From Actinophytocola sp. (GTDB lineage Bacteria; Actinomycetota; Actinomycetes; Mycobacteriales; Pseudonocardiaceae): 63,325 nt of DNA. Below, piece by piece: positions 9,200 through 17,624 of this stretch. The notes under the pieces are model-generated. The model worked only from the letters and a program-made list of their open reading frames with translations. It ran no database searches and was not told the origin of the DNA. Both the position numbers and the translations under genes were made by a program. The stretch is taken from positions 1 through 63,325 of the forward strand of contig WHUB01000016.1 in NCBI GenBank assembly GCA_009377395.1, in the 5' to 3' direction. Every line of letters starts with the position of its first letter. Position 1 is the first letter of the stretch.

Positions 9200-9856
9200 T
9201 CAGCGGGTGCGGGCGAGGTGCTCCGCGGCCGCGTCCATGTGCTCCCGCACGACGGCGACCGCCTCGGACACGTCACCGTCGTCGATCGCGTCGATGATCG
9301 GCGCGTGGCGCGCGGGCGACATCATCGCCGGGGCCTCGCCCGACGCGGCGTTCATGATCGCCACCCGGATCCGGCCCTCGAGGTTGCGCCAGGCCTCGAC
9401 GAGCATCGAATTGCCGGACAGCCGGCACAACAGCAGGTGAAAGCCCAGGTCCGCCTCGACCCGGGTGGCCATGTCCGCGTCCCCGCCGGGCGTCCGGGAC
9501 AGCGCCTCACGCAGCGATGTCACGGCCGACTCCCGCTTGGCGGACGAGATGATCTCGGCGACCGCCAGCCCTTCCAGCGCGCCGCGCACCCGGAAGAGCT
9601 CGCGCACCTCGTCGGGGCTGAGGCTGTTGACGCGCAGCATCCCACGCGTCCCCGGCGAGACCAGGCCCTCCTGCTGGAGGTGTCGCAGCGCCTCACGGAC
9701 CGTCCCCCGGCTCACGCCGAGATGACCCGCCAGCTCGACCTCGCCGAGGTGATCACCGGGGCGGTACTGTCCGGAGATGATCGCCGACCGCAGCGACACG
9801 AGCGCTCGCTCGCGGAGCGTGCTGCGGTCGAGACTGGTCAACGGCTCGACGGCCAT
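9200..9856 (-). CDS. GntR family transcriptional regulator, FCD subfamily
   Basis: The 218-residue protein has an N-terminal winged helix (residues about 15-75, with GDHLGEVELAGHLGVSRGT and VREALRHLQQEGLV) and an all-helical FCD effector domain (ELFRVRGALEGLA, then histidines and acidic residues suited to a metal-bound carboxylate ligand). The start at 9854-9856 has a GGGGAG ribosome site; 16 further upstream codons are open but lack one. It is transcribed in the same direction as the permease operon that follows it. FCD regulators usually sense small organic acids or sugar acids, which fits an MHS permease. It most likely represses the operon through the site at 9098-9111. Confidence 0.9.
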   Translation of the reverse strand: MAVEPLTSLDRSTLRERALVSLRSAIISGQYRPGDHLGEVELAGHLGVSRGTVREALRHLQQEGLVSPGTRGMLRVNSLSPDEVRELFRVRGALEGLAVAEIISSAKRESAVTSLREALSRTPGGDADMATRVEADLGFHLLLCRLSGNSMLVEAWRNLEGRIRVAIMNAASGEAPAMMSPARHAPIIDAIDDGDVSEAVAVVREHMDAAAEHLARTR

Positions 9857-9895
9857 GGCGAATCTCCCCTCTGTACCCGGCCCAGCATAGTCGGC

Positions 9896-9909
9896 CAGTG
9901 TCAACAGCC
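9896..9909. promoter_or_regulatory. Second, weaker GntR operator-like site (autoregulation)
   Basis: CAGTGTCAACAGCC matches the palindrome at 9098-9111 at 10 of 14 positions when read on the minus strand. It lies 40 bases upstream of the regulator's start codon, where an autoregulatory site would be expected. The match was found by eye and no significance was calculated. Confidence 0.35.
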
Positions 9910-10062
9910 ATCAGTCAGCAGTCATCGCACTCGTATCGGTGACTGCGTTTCAGGCGCTGGGACGACGCAGGACTTTGGCCTCTAGTGTCCCGGTCCGGCG
10001 TCTTGGAGGGTCCGCACGGTGAGATGGCCCGTGTTCTCTTCGAGACATTCCCAGGAGGCGTC

Positions 10063-11448
10063 GTGCGGTTGAGCGGTCTCGATGTCGCGTTCTTGTGCCT
10101 GGAACAGCCCACCCGGCCGATGCATCTGGGTGCGTTGCTGACCTTCGAGGCGCCCCATGCGGTGGCCCCGGAACGGATCGCGCGGCTGCTCGCGCGGCGG
10201 GCCGCGGCGACACCCGCCTTGACGAAATCGGTGCGCGGAACCTGGTGGCCGCCCGGCGGCGCGGAATGGGTCCCGGCCGAGCGTTTCGCGACCGGCGACC
10301 ACGTCTTCACCCACCGGCTGTCCGATCCGGGCTCGGCCGAGCAGCTCTCGCCGCTGGTCGCGTCGCTGATGGCCCCACCACTGCCCCGCGGGCTCCCGCC
10401 GTGGCAGCTGCACGTGATCAGCGGGTTCGGCCAGCGGCGGAACCGGTTCGCGGTGCTGGCCAAGCTGCATCACGCCCTCACCGACGGCGCCGGGGTGCCG
10501 CTGATCGCCGGGCCACTGCTGGACGGCATCACGCCACTCCCCCAACGCAAGCCCGCCACACCGCCGGCCGGCTCGCCGCTCGGCCGCATCTGGGACTGGT
10601 CCCGGCACACCCTGGACGACGTTCCGCAGCGGGTACGCGACCTGGCAGGCGAGGCCACCACCCAGCTCCGACGCAGCGGGCGCGCGGCAGGCATCGCCTC
10701 CGCCGCACTCGCCGCGGCACGCCCGCCCTGGCCGGTCTACCCCAGCGCCGCCGGAACCGGCGGTCCACGCCGCGACTGGGCGCAGTTGCGATTGGACGCC
10801 GACACGCTGCGTCAGGTCCGCGAGCGACACGGCGGCACGCTCAACGACGTGCTGCTGTCGGTCATCGCGGGCGGACTGCGCAGCTGGCTGTCCGTCATCG
10901 GCGACACCGCCGTCCTGACCGACGATCGCCCGTTGCGCGCCTTCCTGCCGGTGGATGTGCGCAGCCGCAACCGCACGCAGACCGCGCTGGGCAACCACCT
11001 CTCCGGCTACCTGTGCGACCTGCCCATCACGCACGCCGACCCGCTCGCCCGGCTGCGCGCGATCCGCGACGCCACCGAGCACAACAAGGCAACCGGGCCC
11101 GCCGCCGGTCCCGGCGCCTTCCCGCTCGCGGCGCAAGCGGTGCCCGCGCTGGCGCACCGGCTGCTCACTCCGCTGCTGGCCCCTGCCGCGTCGCTGCTGT
11201 TCGACGTCATGATCACCACGGCGCCGACCCCCGACGTCCCGCTCCAGCTCGGCGGCGCGACCCTGCGCGACGTCCAGCCCATCGCGCCACTCGCGCCGGG
11301 CCAGGCGTTGTCCATCGCGCTGACGACCTACCGGGACACGGTGCACATCAGCATCCTCAGCGACGCCGACCTCGCGCCCAATGTGGACAAACTCGCCGAC
11401 GCCACCGCCGACGCCGCGGGCGCCCTCCACGACAGCAGCCGGGCCTGA
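10063..11448 (+). CDS. Wax ester synthase/diacylglycerol acyltransferase (WS/DGAT) family protein
   Basis: The 461-residue protein begins with RLSGLDVAFL, the usual WS/DGAT start, and has HHALTDG (about residue 135) as the HHxxxDG acyltransferase active site. The C-terminal half carries FLPVDVR and GNHLSGY-type segments of the condensation-like fold. The family makes triacylglycerol or wax esters from acyl-CoA at the inner membrane face or on lipid bodies. The GTG at 10063 is chosen over the longer frame from 9985 because AGGAGG lies just upstream (spacing 4) and homologues begin here. It is convergent with the next gene, with only 3 bases between stop codons. The length is close to the family norm. 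Confidence 0.9.
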   Translation: MRLSGLDVAFLCLEQPTRPMHLGALLTFEAPHAVAPERIARLLARRAAATPALTKSVRGTWWPPGGAEWVPAERFATGDHVFTHRLSDPGSAEQLSPLVASLMAPPLPRGLPPWQLHVISGFGQRRNRFAVLAKLHHALTDGAGVPLIAGPLLDGITPLPQRKPATPPAGSPLGRIWDWSRHTLDDVPQRVRDLAGEATTQLRRSGRAAGIASAALAAARPPWPVYPSAAGTGGPRRDWAQLRLDADTLRQVRERHGGTLNDVLLSVIAGGLRSWLSVIGDTAVLTDDRPLRAFLPVDVRSRNRTQTALGNHLSGYLCDLPITHADPLARLRAIRDATEHNKATGPAAGPGAFPLAAQAVPALAHRLLTPLLAPAASLLFDVMITTAPTPDVPLQLGGATLRDVQPIAPLAPGQALSIALTTYRDTVHISILSDADLAPNVDKLADATADAAGALHDSSRA

Positions 11449-11451
11449 GAC

Positions 11452-12057
11452 TCAGTCCGCGTCGCCCGTCGTGGGCGTGGCCGTCCCGCCGGGCCGGGTG
11501 AAGCGCAACAGCTCAAGCTCCGCGAGCTGCGCCCAGTGCGGTCCGTTCTCGACGGTGACCCGGCGGACGCCTCGCCTGTCATAGCGGATGAAGGTCGCGT
11601 TCTCCAGCATTCCCGGATGGAACCCCCGCTGCAGCAGCCACCGGGCCAGCTCCGTCGCCGTGCGGAAGGTGGCCGTCTCGAGCTGCGACGGCTGGCCGTT
11701 CTCGATCACTACCTTCAGGAGGGTCGCCGGTCCGTCCCCGGCGGTGTGGCGACCCAGTCGCACGGCCTGGTCGATGTCGCTGGATTCGGCCCCGTCTTCG
11801 GCGGCCGCGCGGATGGCGGCCGAACGCTCACGCAGCGCGTGGTCGCACATGCTCTGCGCGACCACGTAGTCGTGGTATGCCGCCTCGCGGGCGAGCGTCG
11901 CCGCACGGTAACGCTGTTCCGCCTTGATGATGCGGAGTCGCGCCGGTGCGTCCATGCCCGGTCTCACGCCTGCAAGGTCGGCAGGCTCGGTGACCGCGTT
12001 ACCTGAGAGTAGCTTCGCCGGAGGGAAAGTTACGAACCGGATGCCGGTTCGAGTCAT
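11452..12057 (-). CDS. Hypothetical protein with a helical N-terminal region
   Basis: I do not recognise a family. The 201-residue frame has good high-GC codon use. Residues about 35-100 are strongly helical and charged (RLRIIKAEQRYRAATLAREAAYHDYVVAQ in outline), which suggests a coiled coil. The last 80 residues look alpha/beta, with a repeated 'VIENGQ' and 'VENGPHW' pattern. There is no signal peptide or membrane segment. The start is uncertain: an internal ATG at codon 35, just before the helical part, is a reasonable alternative. It is divergent from the YbaB-like gene, so it may share a promoter region with the secretion-like module that follows. Confidence 0.5.
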   Translation of the reverse strand: MTRTGIRFVTFPPAKLLSGNAVTEPADLAGVRPGMDAPARLRIIKAEQRYRAATLAREAAYHDYVVAQSMCDHALRERSAAIRAAAEDGAESSDIDQAVRLGRHTAGDGPATLLKVVIENGQPSQLETATFRTATELARWLLQRGFHPGMLENATFIRYDRRGVRRVTVENGPHWAQLAELELLRFTRPGGTATPTTGDAD

Positions 12058-12113
12058 GGGACTTTGGTCAAACCGCGCGCGCGGACACCGGGGCTCTTCT
12101 ACTATTCCCCGGC

Positions 12114-12821
12114 ATGAACGACTTTCGCGGCTGGGGGTTCGAGGACGACGACGAGGAGTCGTTCTCTTCGTACGCCCGAGCGCCAGAACCAGAACAGCAT
12201 GCGGCCGACCTCGGCGACCACATCACCGGTCAGGATCCGGACGGCCTTGTCACGATCGCGGTGACCGACGACGCGGACGTCGTCACCGCCAAGCTCAGCA
12301 CCGGCTGGCGCGATTCGATCGACGCACGCGCCCTGCATTCCGCCGTGCTCGCCGCGATGAACGCGGCCACGATCAACGCGGTGTCCGCCCGCGCCGAAAA
12401 GATCGATCCGGAAGGAACCGCCGAGCCCGCGACGCCGTCCGAGCCTCGCGATGACGGACCCATCACGACGGAGGACGCGATGCGACTGATCGACGCGGTG
12501 ACCGCCGACCTCGATCGGTTCATGAGCCAGGTCTCCGCCATCGCGGACCAGGTGGTGACCGCCAAAAGCTCCGGCGGCCACGTCACCGTGACGGGCAAGC
12601 AGCGACACGTCACCGACGTCGCGATCGAGTCTCGCTGGGTGACCGGTGCTCCCGACGCCGAGATCGAAAACGAACTGGTCAGCGCACTGAGCGGCTTCAC
12701 GAGCAGGTCGTCGCTCGGTGAGCTGAGCCAAGGCCCGCAGAGCACCAACCTCGACGAGCTGCGGCGGCTGGTGCGCGATCCGCAAACCCTGATCCGCAGG
12801 ATCAGCGAGCGCAATTCCTGA
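12114..12821 (+). CDS. YbaB/EbfC-like protein with two YbaB-type repeats
   Basis: The 235-residue protein has an acidic N-terminus (FEDDDEES) and then two stretches that each read like the YbaB fold: 'DPDGLVTIAVTDDADV...' (about residues 40-95) and 'SGGHVTVTGKQRHVTDV' (about 150-200). Each is followed by a helix. Canonical YbaB proteins have one copy in about 105 residues and bind DNA. In actinobacteria such proteins are commonly found in front of WXG100/EspC-type genes, as here, where they may be partners or chaperones of type VII substrates and not nucleoid proteins. It is the first gene of a four-gene run to 14467. The duplication is read by eye. Confidence 0.65.
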   Translation: MNDFRGWGFEDDDEESFSSYARAPEPEQHAADLGDHITGQDPDGLVTIAVTDDADVVTAKLSTGWRDSIDARALHSAVLAAMNAATINAVSARAEKIDPEGTAEPATPSEPRDDGPITTEDAMRLIDAVTADLDRFMSQVSAIADQVVTAKSSGGHVTVTGKQRHVTDVAIESRWVTGAPDAEIENELVSALSGFTSRSSLGELSQGPQSTNLDELRRLVRDPQTLIRRISERNS

Positions 12822-12834
12822 CGAAAGGCACCCC

Positions 12835-13164
12835 ATGTCCGACCTGAGTGTAGAGATCCAAGCGCTGCGCGACGACGCCAAGGTCTGGGACCAGGCCGCA
12901 GGCGACATCGCCGCGCCCAGACAGGCCGTGTCCGGGCTGACGGTCGACGGCGGCCACGACGTGACCGGCATGGGCGCGCGCATGGGCGTGGACCAGACCT
13001 ACGAGCAGGCGCGCAGCAAGATCGAGGAGCTGCTCGGCCAGGGCCAGGAGTACCTCGGCGTCCTCGCCGACCGGCTCGTCGCCGTGGCCAACGACTACCA
13101 GGCCCGTGAGCAGGGCTCCGCAAGCGGGTTCGCCCAGCTCGACGGCCAGTTGGAGGGGAACTGA
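12835..13164 (+). CDS. EspC/WXG100-like small helical protein (probable type VII secretion substrate)
   Basis: The 109-residue, wholly helical protein lacks Cys and a signal peptide. It has a hydrophobic heptad pattern and an aromatic-rich C-terminus (YLGVLADRLVAVANDYQAREQ). Length and pattern match the EspC/ESX-1-associated family of small secreted helical-hairpin proteins. The start has GAAAGG 6 bases upstream. Its TGA overlaps the ATG of the next gene by one base, so the two are translationally coupled and may form a pair. No secretion ATPase (EccC) is in the window, so export depends on genes elsewhere. Confidence 0.7.
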   Translation: MSDLSVEIQALRDDAKVWDQAAGDIAAPRQAVSGLTVDGGHDVTGMGARMGVDQTYEQARSKIEELLGQGQEYLGVLADRLVAVANDYQAREQGSASGFAQLDGQLEGN

Positions 13165-13913
13165 TGAGCAACGTCGTCGACGAGGCCCAGGCCAAGGTCA
13201 CCGAACTCGACAGCAAGATCAAGGAGTTGTTCGACAAGGTCAACGAGACCCTGGACTGGGTGCCCGGCTTTCTCGAGCACCTGGTCCAGCCGATCATCGA
13301 CGGCATGAACTGGCTCGCGGGCAAGATCAGGGAGTTCTTCGAGAAGATCAACGACTACCTGAACAACCCGGGCAACCCGTTCCGGCTGGAAGACCTCGCC
13401 GAGGCATGGCGGAACGAGGTGGGCAACAAGGTCGGCACCATCGCGGGCACGTTGTCCGAGGACAAGCTGTCGACCGACGACGAGTGGACCGGCAGCGGCG
13501 CCGAGGCGTACAAGGACGTCGCCGTCCAGCAGGGCGAGGTGCTCAACAAGATCAAGACTGTCGCGAACACCTTGGCGACCACGCTCAAGGACATGGCCAA
13601 CGCGATCGAGAACTTCTGGATCGCGTTCGGCCTGATGATCTTGGATCTCACCGCGACGGTCGTGCTCGCCATCGTCGAGGCCTGCGGTGTCGTCACCTCA
13701 CCGGCGGTCCCGCCGACGGTCGCGGCGGGGATCGCGGTGGCGATCGGCCTGCTCACCTTCGCGGGCAACACGCTCAAGGGCTTCTTCGACACGATGGACA
13801 CCAAGCAGGACGCCATCGAGCAGCAGGTCACCGACCTCGGCCAGGAATGGGCGCGGGCCACACCGAGCGCCTCGGCGAAGATCAACGACACCGGCCAGTG
13901 GCAACCGGCGTGA
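13164..13913 (+). CDS. WXG100-type protein with hydrophobic C-terminal region
   Basis: The 249-residue protein begins with a long amphipathic helix, followed by a segment with the WTGSGAEAY turn (around residue 110) that marks the WXG hairpin. Residues about 150-215 then form two hydrophobic stretches (LMILDLTATVVLAIVEA and TVAAGIAVAIGLLTFAG). A charged tail ends in WQPA. WXG100 proteins are usually about 100 residues, so this is a longer form with an added membrane-active or membrane-anchoring part. It overlaps the EspC-like gene by one base. It could be a type VII substrate that inserts into membranes or a membrane-bound component; the sequence does not decide. Confidence 0.7.
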   Translation: MSNVVDEAQAKVTELDSKIKELFDKVNETLDWVPGFLEHLVQPIIDGMNWLAGKIREFFEKINDYLNNPGNPFRLEDLAEAWRNEVGNKVGTIAGTLSEDKLSTDDEWTGSGAEAYKDVAVQQGEVLNKIKTVANTLATTLKDMANAIENFWIAFGLMILDLTATVVLAIVEACGVVTSPAVPPTVAAGIAVAIGLLTFAGNTLKGFFDTMDTKQDAIEQQVTDLGQEWARATPSASAKINDTGQWQPA

Positions 13914-13933
13914 ACGCGGCCAATGGAGGCACC

Positions 13934-14467
13934 GTGGAGCCCGAGTACGTAGTCACCGTCAAGCGATGGCCGGCGTTCCTGCTCGGCGTGCTGCTCATTG
14001 TCCTGGTTGGACTGCTGGCGGCCGAGGCGTTTCTCTTGGCAGGGCTGAGCAGCGCCGATGGCGGCCTGCTGGCGGCGTTCGCCCTGATCGTCGTCGGGTC
14101 CGTGGCGGTGATCGCGCTGGCGGGCTGGAGCATGCTGCGGCTCATCACGGTCATCCGCCACCCGCCCCGGCTGACCGCGCAGGGGATGCGACTGTGGCTG
14201 ATCCCGGCGTCGGCGTACGTCTTCGTGCCGTGGTCGCAGATCACCGCCGTGCGCGCCACCACCAAGGGGCTGTTCGTGCACGTCGACCGTCCGGACGTCC
14301 TCGTGGACGGCGACCAGCAACAGGCGCGCAAGATCAGCCGCTTCGCGCGGCGCTACCACGGCGCGCCGTTCGCCTACCCGATCAGCAACTCCCGAGCCGG
14401 GCTCGACGGCATCGACCACGCGCTGCGCGGCTACACCAACGGTCACCACGCCCTCCAGCGCAACTAG
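13934..14467 (+). CDS. Small membrane protein with two transmembrane segments and a cytoplasmic domain
   Basis: The 177-residue protein starts with two adjacent hydrophobic segments (residues about 12-35 and 45-68). The following domain, of mixed strands, contains FVPWSQITAVRATTKGLFVHV; this resembles the bacterial PH-like domain often seen on small actinobacterial membrane proteins. The GTG at 13934 is preferred because GGAGG precedes it by 4 bases; a GTG at 13910 that overlaps the previous stop is possible. It is the last gene of the secretion-like module and may be its membrane or immunity component. This role is inference from position only. Confidence 0.6.
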   Translation: MEPEYVVTVKRWPAFLLGVLLIVLVGLLAAEAFLLAGLSSADGGLLAAFALIVVGSVAVIALAGWSMLRLITVIRHPPRLTAQGMRLWLIPASAYVFVPWSQITAVRATTKGLFVHVDRPDVLVDGDQQQARKISRFARRYHGAPFAYPISNSRAGLDGIDHALRGYTNGHHALQRN

Positions 14468-14489
14468 GCCGAATCGTTCCGACTGCCCG

Positions 14490-14520
14490 GGAACTGAGCA
14501 CCGCCGGGGCACGACTACTA
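14490..14520 (+). promoter_or_regulatory. Candidate ECF-type promoter of the anti-sigma/copper operon
   Basis: GGAAC at 14490-14494 resembles the -35 box of many ECF sigma factors. A CGACTACTA segment lies 17 bases further on, and the GTG of the zinc-finger gene follows at 14525, so the transcript could be nearly leaderless. This would fit autoregulation by the ECF factor encoded at 18277. It rests on one site read by eye. Confidence 0.3.
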
Positions 14521-14524
14521 GGTC

Positions 14525-15247
14525 GTGAGGTGTGATGAGTGCCGGGAGCAGGTGTCGGCGCGGCTGGACGATGAGGGCGATCCGGCGCTGAGCGCTGCGG
14601 TGGACGCCCATCTGGCGTCGTGCGCGGGGTGCCGGCAGTGGCAGGACAGCGCCGCGCGCGTGACGCGGCTGGCGCGGATGTCGGTGGCGTCGGCCACCCC
14701 GGACGTGTCCGGGGCCGTGCTGGCGCGGGCGCCACGACCGCGCCGACATGCCGTGCGACAGGTGTTGCGGGCGGTGCTGGCACTGCTGGCGGTGGGCCAG
14801 GTCGTGCTCGGTCTGACGCACATCGAGGGCATCCCCGGGCTGACCGGGCACGCGCCGGGCGCGAGCGGGGCTCCGGCGCACTTCACGCACGAGTTCGCCG
14901 CGTTCACCATCGCGGTCGGCATCGGGTTCGCCTGGATCGCCTGGCGCACCAGCCGGGCGCCCGGGCTGGTGCCGACGCTGGCCACCTTCGTGGTGCTGCT
15001 GACCGCGCTGGAGGCGGTGGACCTGGCACGGGGCGTGGTCGATCCCTCGCGGCTGGTGTCGCACACCCTGGTGCAGGCGGGGCTCGTCGTCGTGCTGCTG
15101 CTGAGCAGCAGGCGGCTCGGCGGCGACGGCTTCGCTCCCCGGCTGCGGCGGGCCCCTGCCGAGCGGGCCACAGCTGATGGCCTCGACGACCGGGACGAGT
15201 CCGGCGAGGACGGGCTGCGTCCGAGTGCACGTCATGACGCGGCCTGA
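14525..15247 (+). CDS. Membrane-bound zinc-finger (zf-HC2) anti-sigma-factor-like protein
   Basis: The 240-residue protein begins MRCDEC and carries H-x3-C-x2-C (HLASCAGC, residues 29-36), the zinc site of ZAS anti-sigma factors. Four hydrophobic segments follow (about residues 80-95, 120-140, 145-165 and 175-195), then a charged tail. It would hold an ECF sigma factor inactive at the membrane. Unusually, its likely partner sigma gene is 3 kb downstream, at 18277, at the other end of the copper locus. The last 14 bases overlap the CopC-CopD gene. No separate sensory domain is obvious; the membrane part may itself sense the signal. Confidence 0.75.
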   Translation: MRCDECREQVSARLDDEGDPALSAAVDAHLASCAGCRQWQDSAARVTRLARMSVASATPDVSGAVLARAPRPRRHAVRQVLRAVLALLAVGQVVLGLTHIEGIPGLTGHAPGASGAPAHFTHEFAAFTIAVGIGFAWIAWRTSRAPGLVPTLATFVVLLTALEAVDLARGVVDPSRLVSHTLVQAGLVVVLLLSSRRLGGDGFAPRLRRAPAERATADGLDDRDESGEDGLRPSARHDAA

Positions 15248-16880
15248 GCCGACGGCCTCGCGGTGGCGCGGACTGCTGCGAGCGGTGCTGGTGTGCCTGG
15301 TGATGGGCACGGTCGCGCTCACGGCCGCGCCGTCGGCGGCCGCGCACGCCGAGCTGGTCGGCACCGAGCCCGGCGACGGCGACCGCCTCACCACCTCGCC
15401 ACGGCAGGTCACGCTGGACTTCACCGAGAAGGTGCTGCCGGTTCGCGACGGCATCGAGCTGCTCGACGCCGCGGGCGATGTGGTCACGACTCCGGAACCG
15501 CGAGTCGACGGCAGCTCGCTGACCGTGCCGCTGCCCGAGCTGGACAAGGGCGGCTACGTGCTGAGCTGGCGGGTCGTCTCGCGGGACACCCATCCGATCT
15601 CGGGCGCGTTCAGCTTCGGCGTCCGGGCCGATCCGGTCGACGCCGCCGGGTTCGCGCCCGAGGCCACTGTCGCGAGCGCCAGTCCGGCGATCTCGGTGCT
15701 GCGGTGGCTGGGGTTCGCCGGGCTGGCGCTGCTGCTGGGCGGATCGGCGTTCCTGCTGCTGTGCTGGCCCGCCGGCCGGGCGCTGCCCGCAGTGCGCCGC
15801 CTGGTCTGGGCTGGATGGGCCGTCGTCGTGGTCGCGGCGGTGGCGGCGATCCCGGTACAGGGCGCCTACGTCGCGGGCGACGCGCTCACACCGGGGGTGC
15901 TGGCGGACGCGCTGGCGAGCCAGTTCGGCATCCTGCACCTGGTACGGCTCACGGTGCTGGCGCTGGTGGTGCCGGTGCTGCGCCGGACGCTGCGGCCGGA
16001 CGAGCCGCCGAGCTGGCGGCTGGCCGCGCCCGGTGGCGTGCTGGCCGCCGCGGTGGCGGCGACGTTCGCCGGGACCGGGCACTCAGCCGCCGGGATCTGG
16101 CCACCGCTCGCGATCGTCAGCGACACCGTGCATCTGAGCGCTGTCGCCCTCTGGGTGGGCGGGCTGGTGTTGCTGGCGGTCCACGCGCTGCGCCCCCGCC
16201 ACGTCGACGGCCTCGGCGGTGGGCTGGTGCGGTTCTCCCGGCTGGCGACCGCGGTCGTGGCCACCCTCGTCGTGACCGGCACGTTCCAGGCCTGGCGCAC
16301 CGTCGGCTCGCTCGACGCGCTCGGCACCACCTCCTACGGCAGGCTGCTGCTGGTCAAGCTCGCGCTGGTGGCGGTGGTGTTCGCGATCGGCGGGCTGTCG
16401 CTGCTCGCGGTCCGGCGCACCCGCGTCACCCGGCTGCGGCGGACCGTACCGGTCGAGGCCGGCGTGGCGGCGGTGATCCTCGCCGTCACCGCAGCCCTGG
16501 TGATCACCCCACCCGCCCGCCAGTCCGGGGCCGCGCCGACGGGCGGGCCGCAGTCCGAGGTGCTCGCGCTACCCGAAGGCGGCAGCTCCGTCCACGTCAG
16601 ACTCATGCCCGCCGTGGCCGGCGCGAACATGCTGCACATCTCCGTCACCGGCGGCGACGGCGTCCCGCGCGACGTCGCCGAGCTGACCGCCCAGGCCAGC
16701 CTGCCCGGCCGCGACCTCGGGCCGTTCGACGTCCACGTCATCGACCACGGCAGCCACTTCGTCGGTCACGTCGCCCTGCCCTATCCCGGTGCGTGGCGTT
16801 TCGACCTCACCGTCCGCACCTCGGACATCGACGCCTACGTCGTGTCCACCACCCTGCGCGTCGGCACCGGCCCGCGCTGA
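15234..16880 (+). CDS. CopC-CopD fusion, copper resistance/uptake protein
   Basis: The 548-residue protein has a signal segment ending in APSAAAHAEL. Cleavage would leave the His at or near the mature N-terminus, as in CopC, where it binds copper. DTHPISGAF, about 80 residues later, supplies further CopC-type ligands. From about residue 135 on there are eight or so membrane helices of the CopD type, followed by an extracytoplasmic beta domain (residues about 430-540). The ATG at 15234 is chosen so that the signal peptide has normal length; the frame is open 19 codons further. It overlaps the anti-sigma gene and precedes ycnI, an arrangement typical of copper handling. Confidence 0.9.
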   Translation: MTRPEPTASRWRGLLRAVLVCLVMGTVALTAAPSAAAHAELVGTEPGDGDRLTTSPRQVTLDFTEKVLPVRDGIELLDAAGDVVTTPEPRVDGSSLTVPLPELDKGGYVLSWRVVSRDTHPISGAFSFGVRADPVDAAGFAPEATVASASPAISVLRWLGFAGLALLLGGSAFLLLCWPAGRALPAVRRLVWAGWAVVVVAAVAAIPVQGAYVAGDALTPGVLADALASQFGILHLVRLTVLALVVPVLRRTLRPDEPPSWRLAAPGGVLAAAVAATFAGTGHSAAGIWPPLAIVSDTVHLSAVALWVGGLVLLAVHALRPRHVDGLGGGLVRFSRLATAVVATLVVTGTFQAWRTVGSLDALGTTSYGRLLLVKLALVAVVFAIGGLSLLAVRRTRVTRLRRTVPVEAGVAAVILAVTAALVITPPARQSGAAPTGGPQSEVLALPEGGSSVHVRLMPAVAGANMLHISVTGGDGVPRDVAELTAQASLPGRDLGPFDVHVIDHGSHFVGHVALPYPGAWRFDLTVRTSDIDAYVVSTTLRVGTGPR

Positions 16881-16905
16881 CCCCGAGAAGAGAAGGAGTA
16901 TCCCG

Positions 16906-17607
16906 TTGTCCCGTTGGAAATCCCGGCTGACTGCCGTGCTCGCCGGTGTCGCCGTGCTGGCGATGCTCGGTGCCGTCCCGGCGGCCGCGCACGTCACCGT
17001 CAACCCCGAGACCGCCCTGAAGGGCGACTACGCCAAGCTCACCTTCCGGATGCCGAACGAGACCGACAACGCCAGCACCACCAAGCTGGAAGTGGCCTTC
17101 CCGACCGAGCACCCGCTGTCCTCGGTCAGCGTCAAACCGCACCCCGGCTGGAGCTACGAGATCGAGACCGAGAAGCTCGACCAGCCGATCGACCAGGGTG
17201 AGGGTGAGGAGCCGCTCACCGAGACCGTCCGCACCATCACCTGGACCGCCGAAGACAAGGCCTCGGCGATCGCGCCCGGCGAGTTCGACGAGTTCGAGGT
17301 CAGCGCCGGGCCGCTCCCGTCCAACACCGACGAGATGACGTTCAAGGCCATCCAGACCTACGACAACGGCGAGGTCGTCCGCTGGATCGAGGTCGCCGCA
17401 CCCGGGGCCGGGGAGCCCGAGTACCCGGCGCCGGTGCTCAGTCTCACCTCCCCCGGCGGCGAGCAGCAGGCCGCCCCGGTCGCGGCGCAGACCGACACCG
17501 GGCAACCGGCATCGGCGACCGCCGCGCTGGTGCTGTCGATCATCGCGCTGGTGCTCGGCGGTGCGGGACTGGCAACCGGACTGCTGGCCCGCCGTCACCG
17601 CTCGTGA
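16906..17607 (+). CDS. YcnI family (DUF1775) copper-binding exported protein
   Basis: The 233-residue protein has a signal peptide ending ...PAAAHVTVNP. Cleavage before the His would place it at the N-terminus, where YcnI proteins bind copper. The DUF1775 beta-sandwich covers about residues 30-170, a Pro/Ala-rich linker follows, and the C-terminal helix with an RRH tail (about 205-230) anchors it in the membrane. The TTG start at 16906 is chosen because AAGGAG lies 8 bases upstream and it gives a normal signal peptide; no ATG or GTG fits better. The gene follows CopC-CopD by 25 bases and is probably cotranscribed. Confidence 0.9.
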   Translation: MSRWKSRLTAVLAGVAVLAMLGAVPAAAHVTVNPETALKGDYAKLTFRMPNETDNASTTKLEVAFPTEHPLSSVSVKPHPGWSYEIETEKLDQPIDQGEGEEPLTETVRTITWTAEDKASAIAPGEFDEFEVSAGPLPSNTDEMTFKAIQTYDNGEVVRWIEVAAPGAGEPEYPAPVLSLTSPGGEQQAAPVAAQTDTGQPASATAALVLSIIALVLGGAGLATGLLARRHRS

Positions 17608-17624
17608 TGAGCTGATCACTGGCC

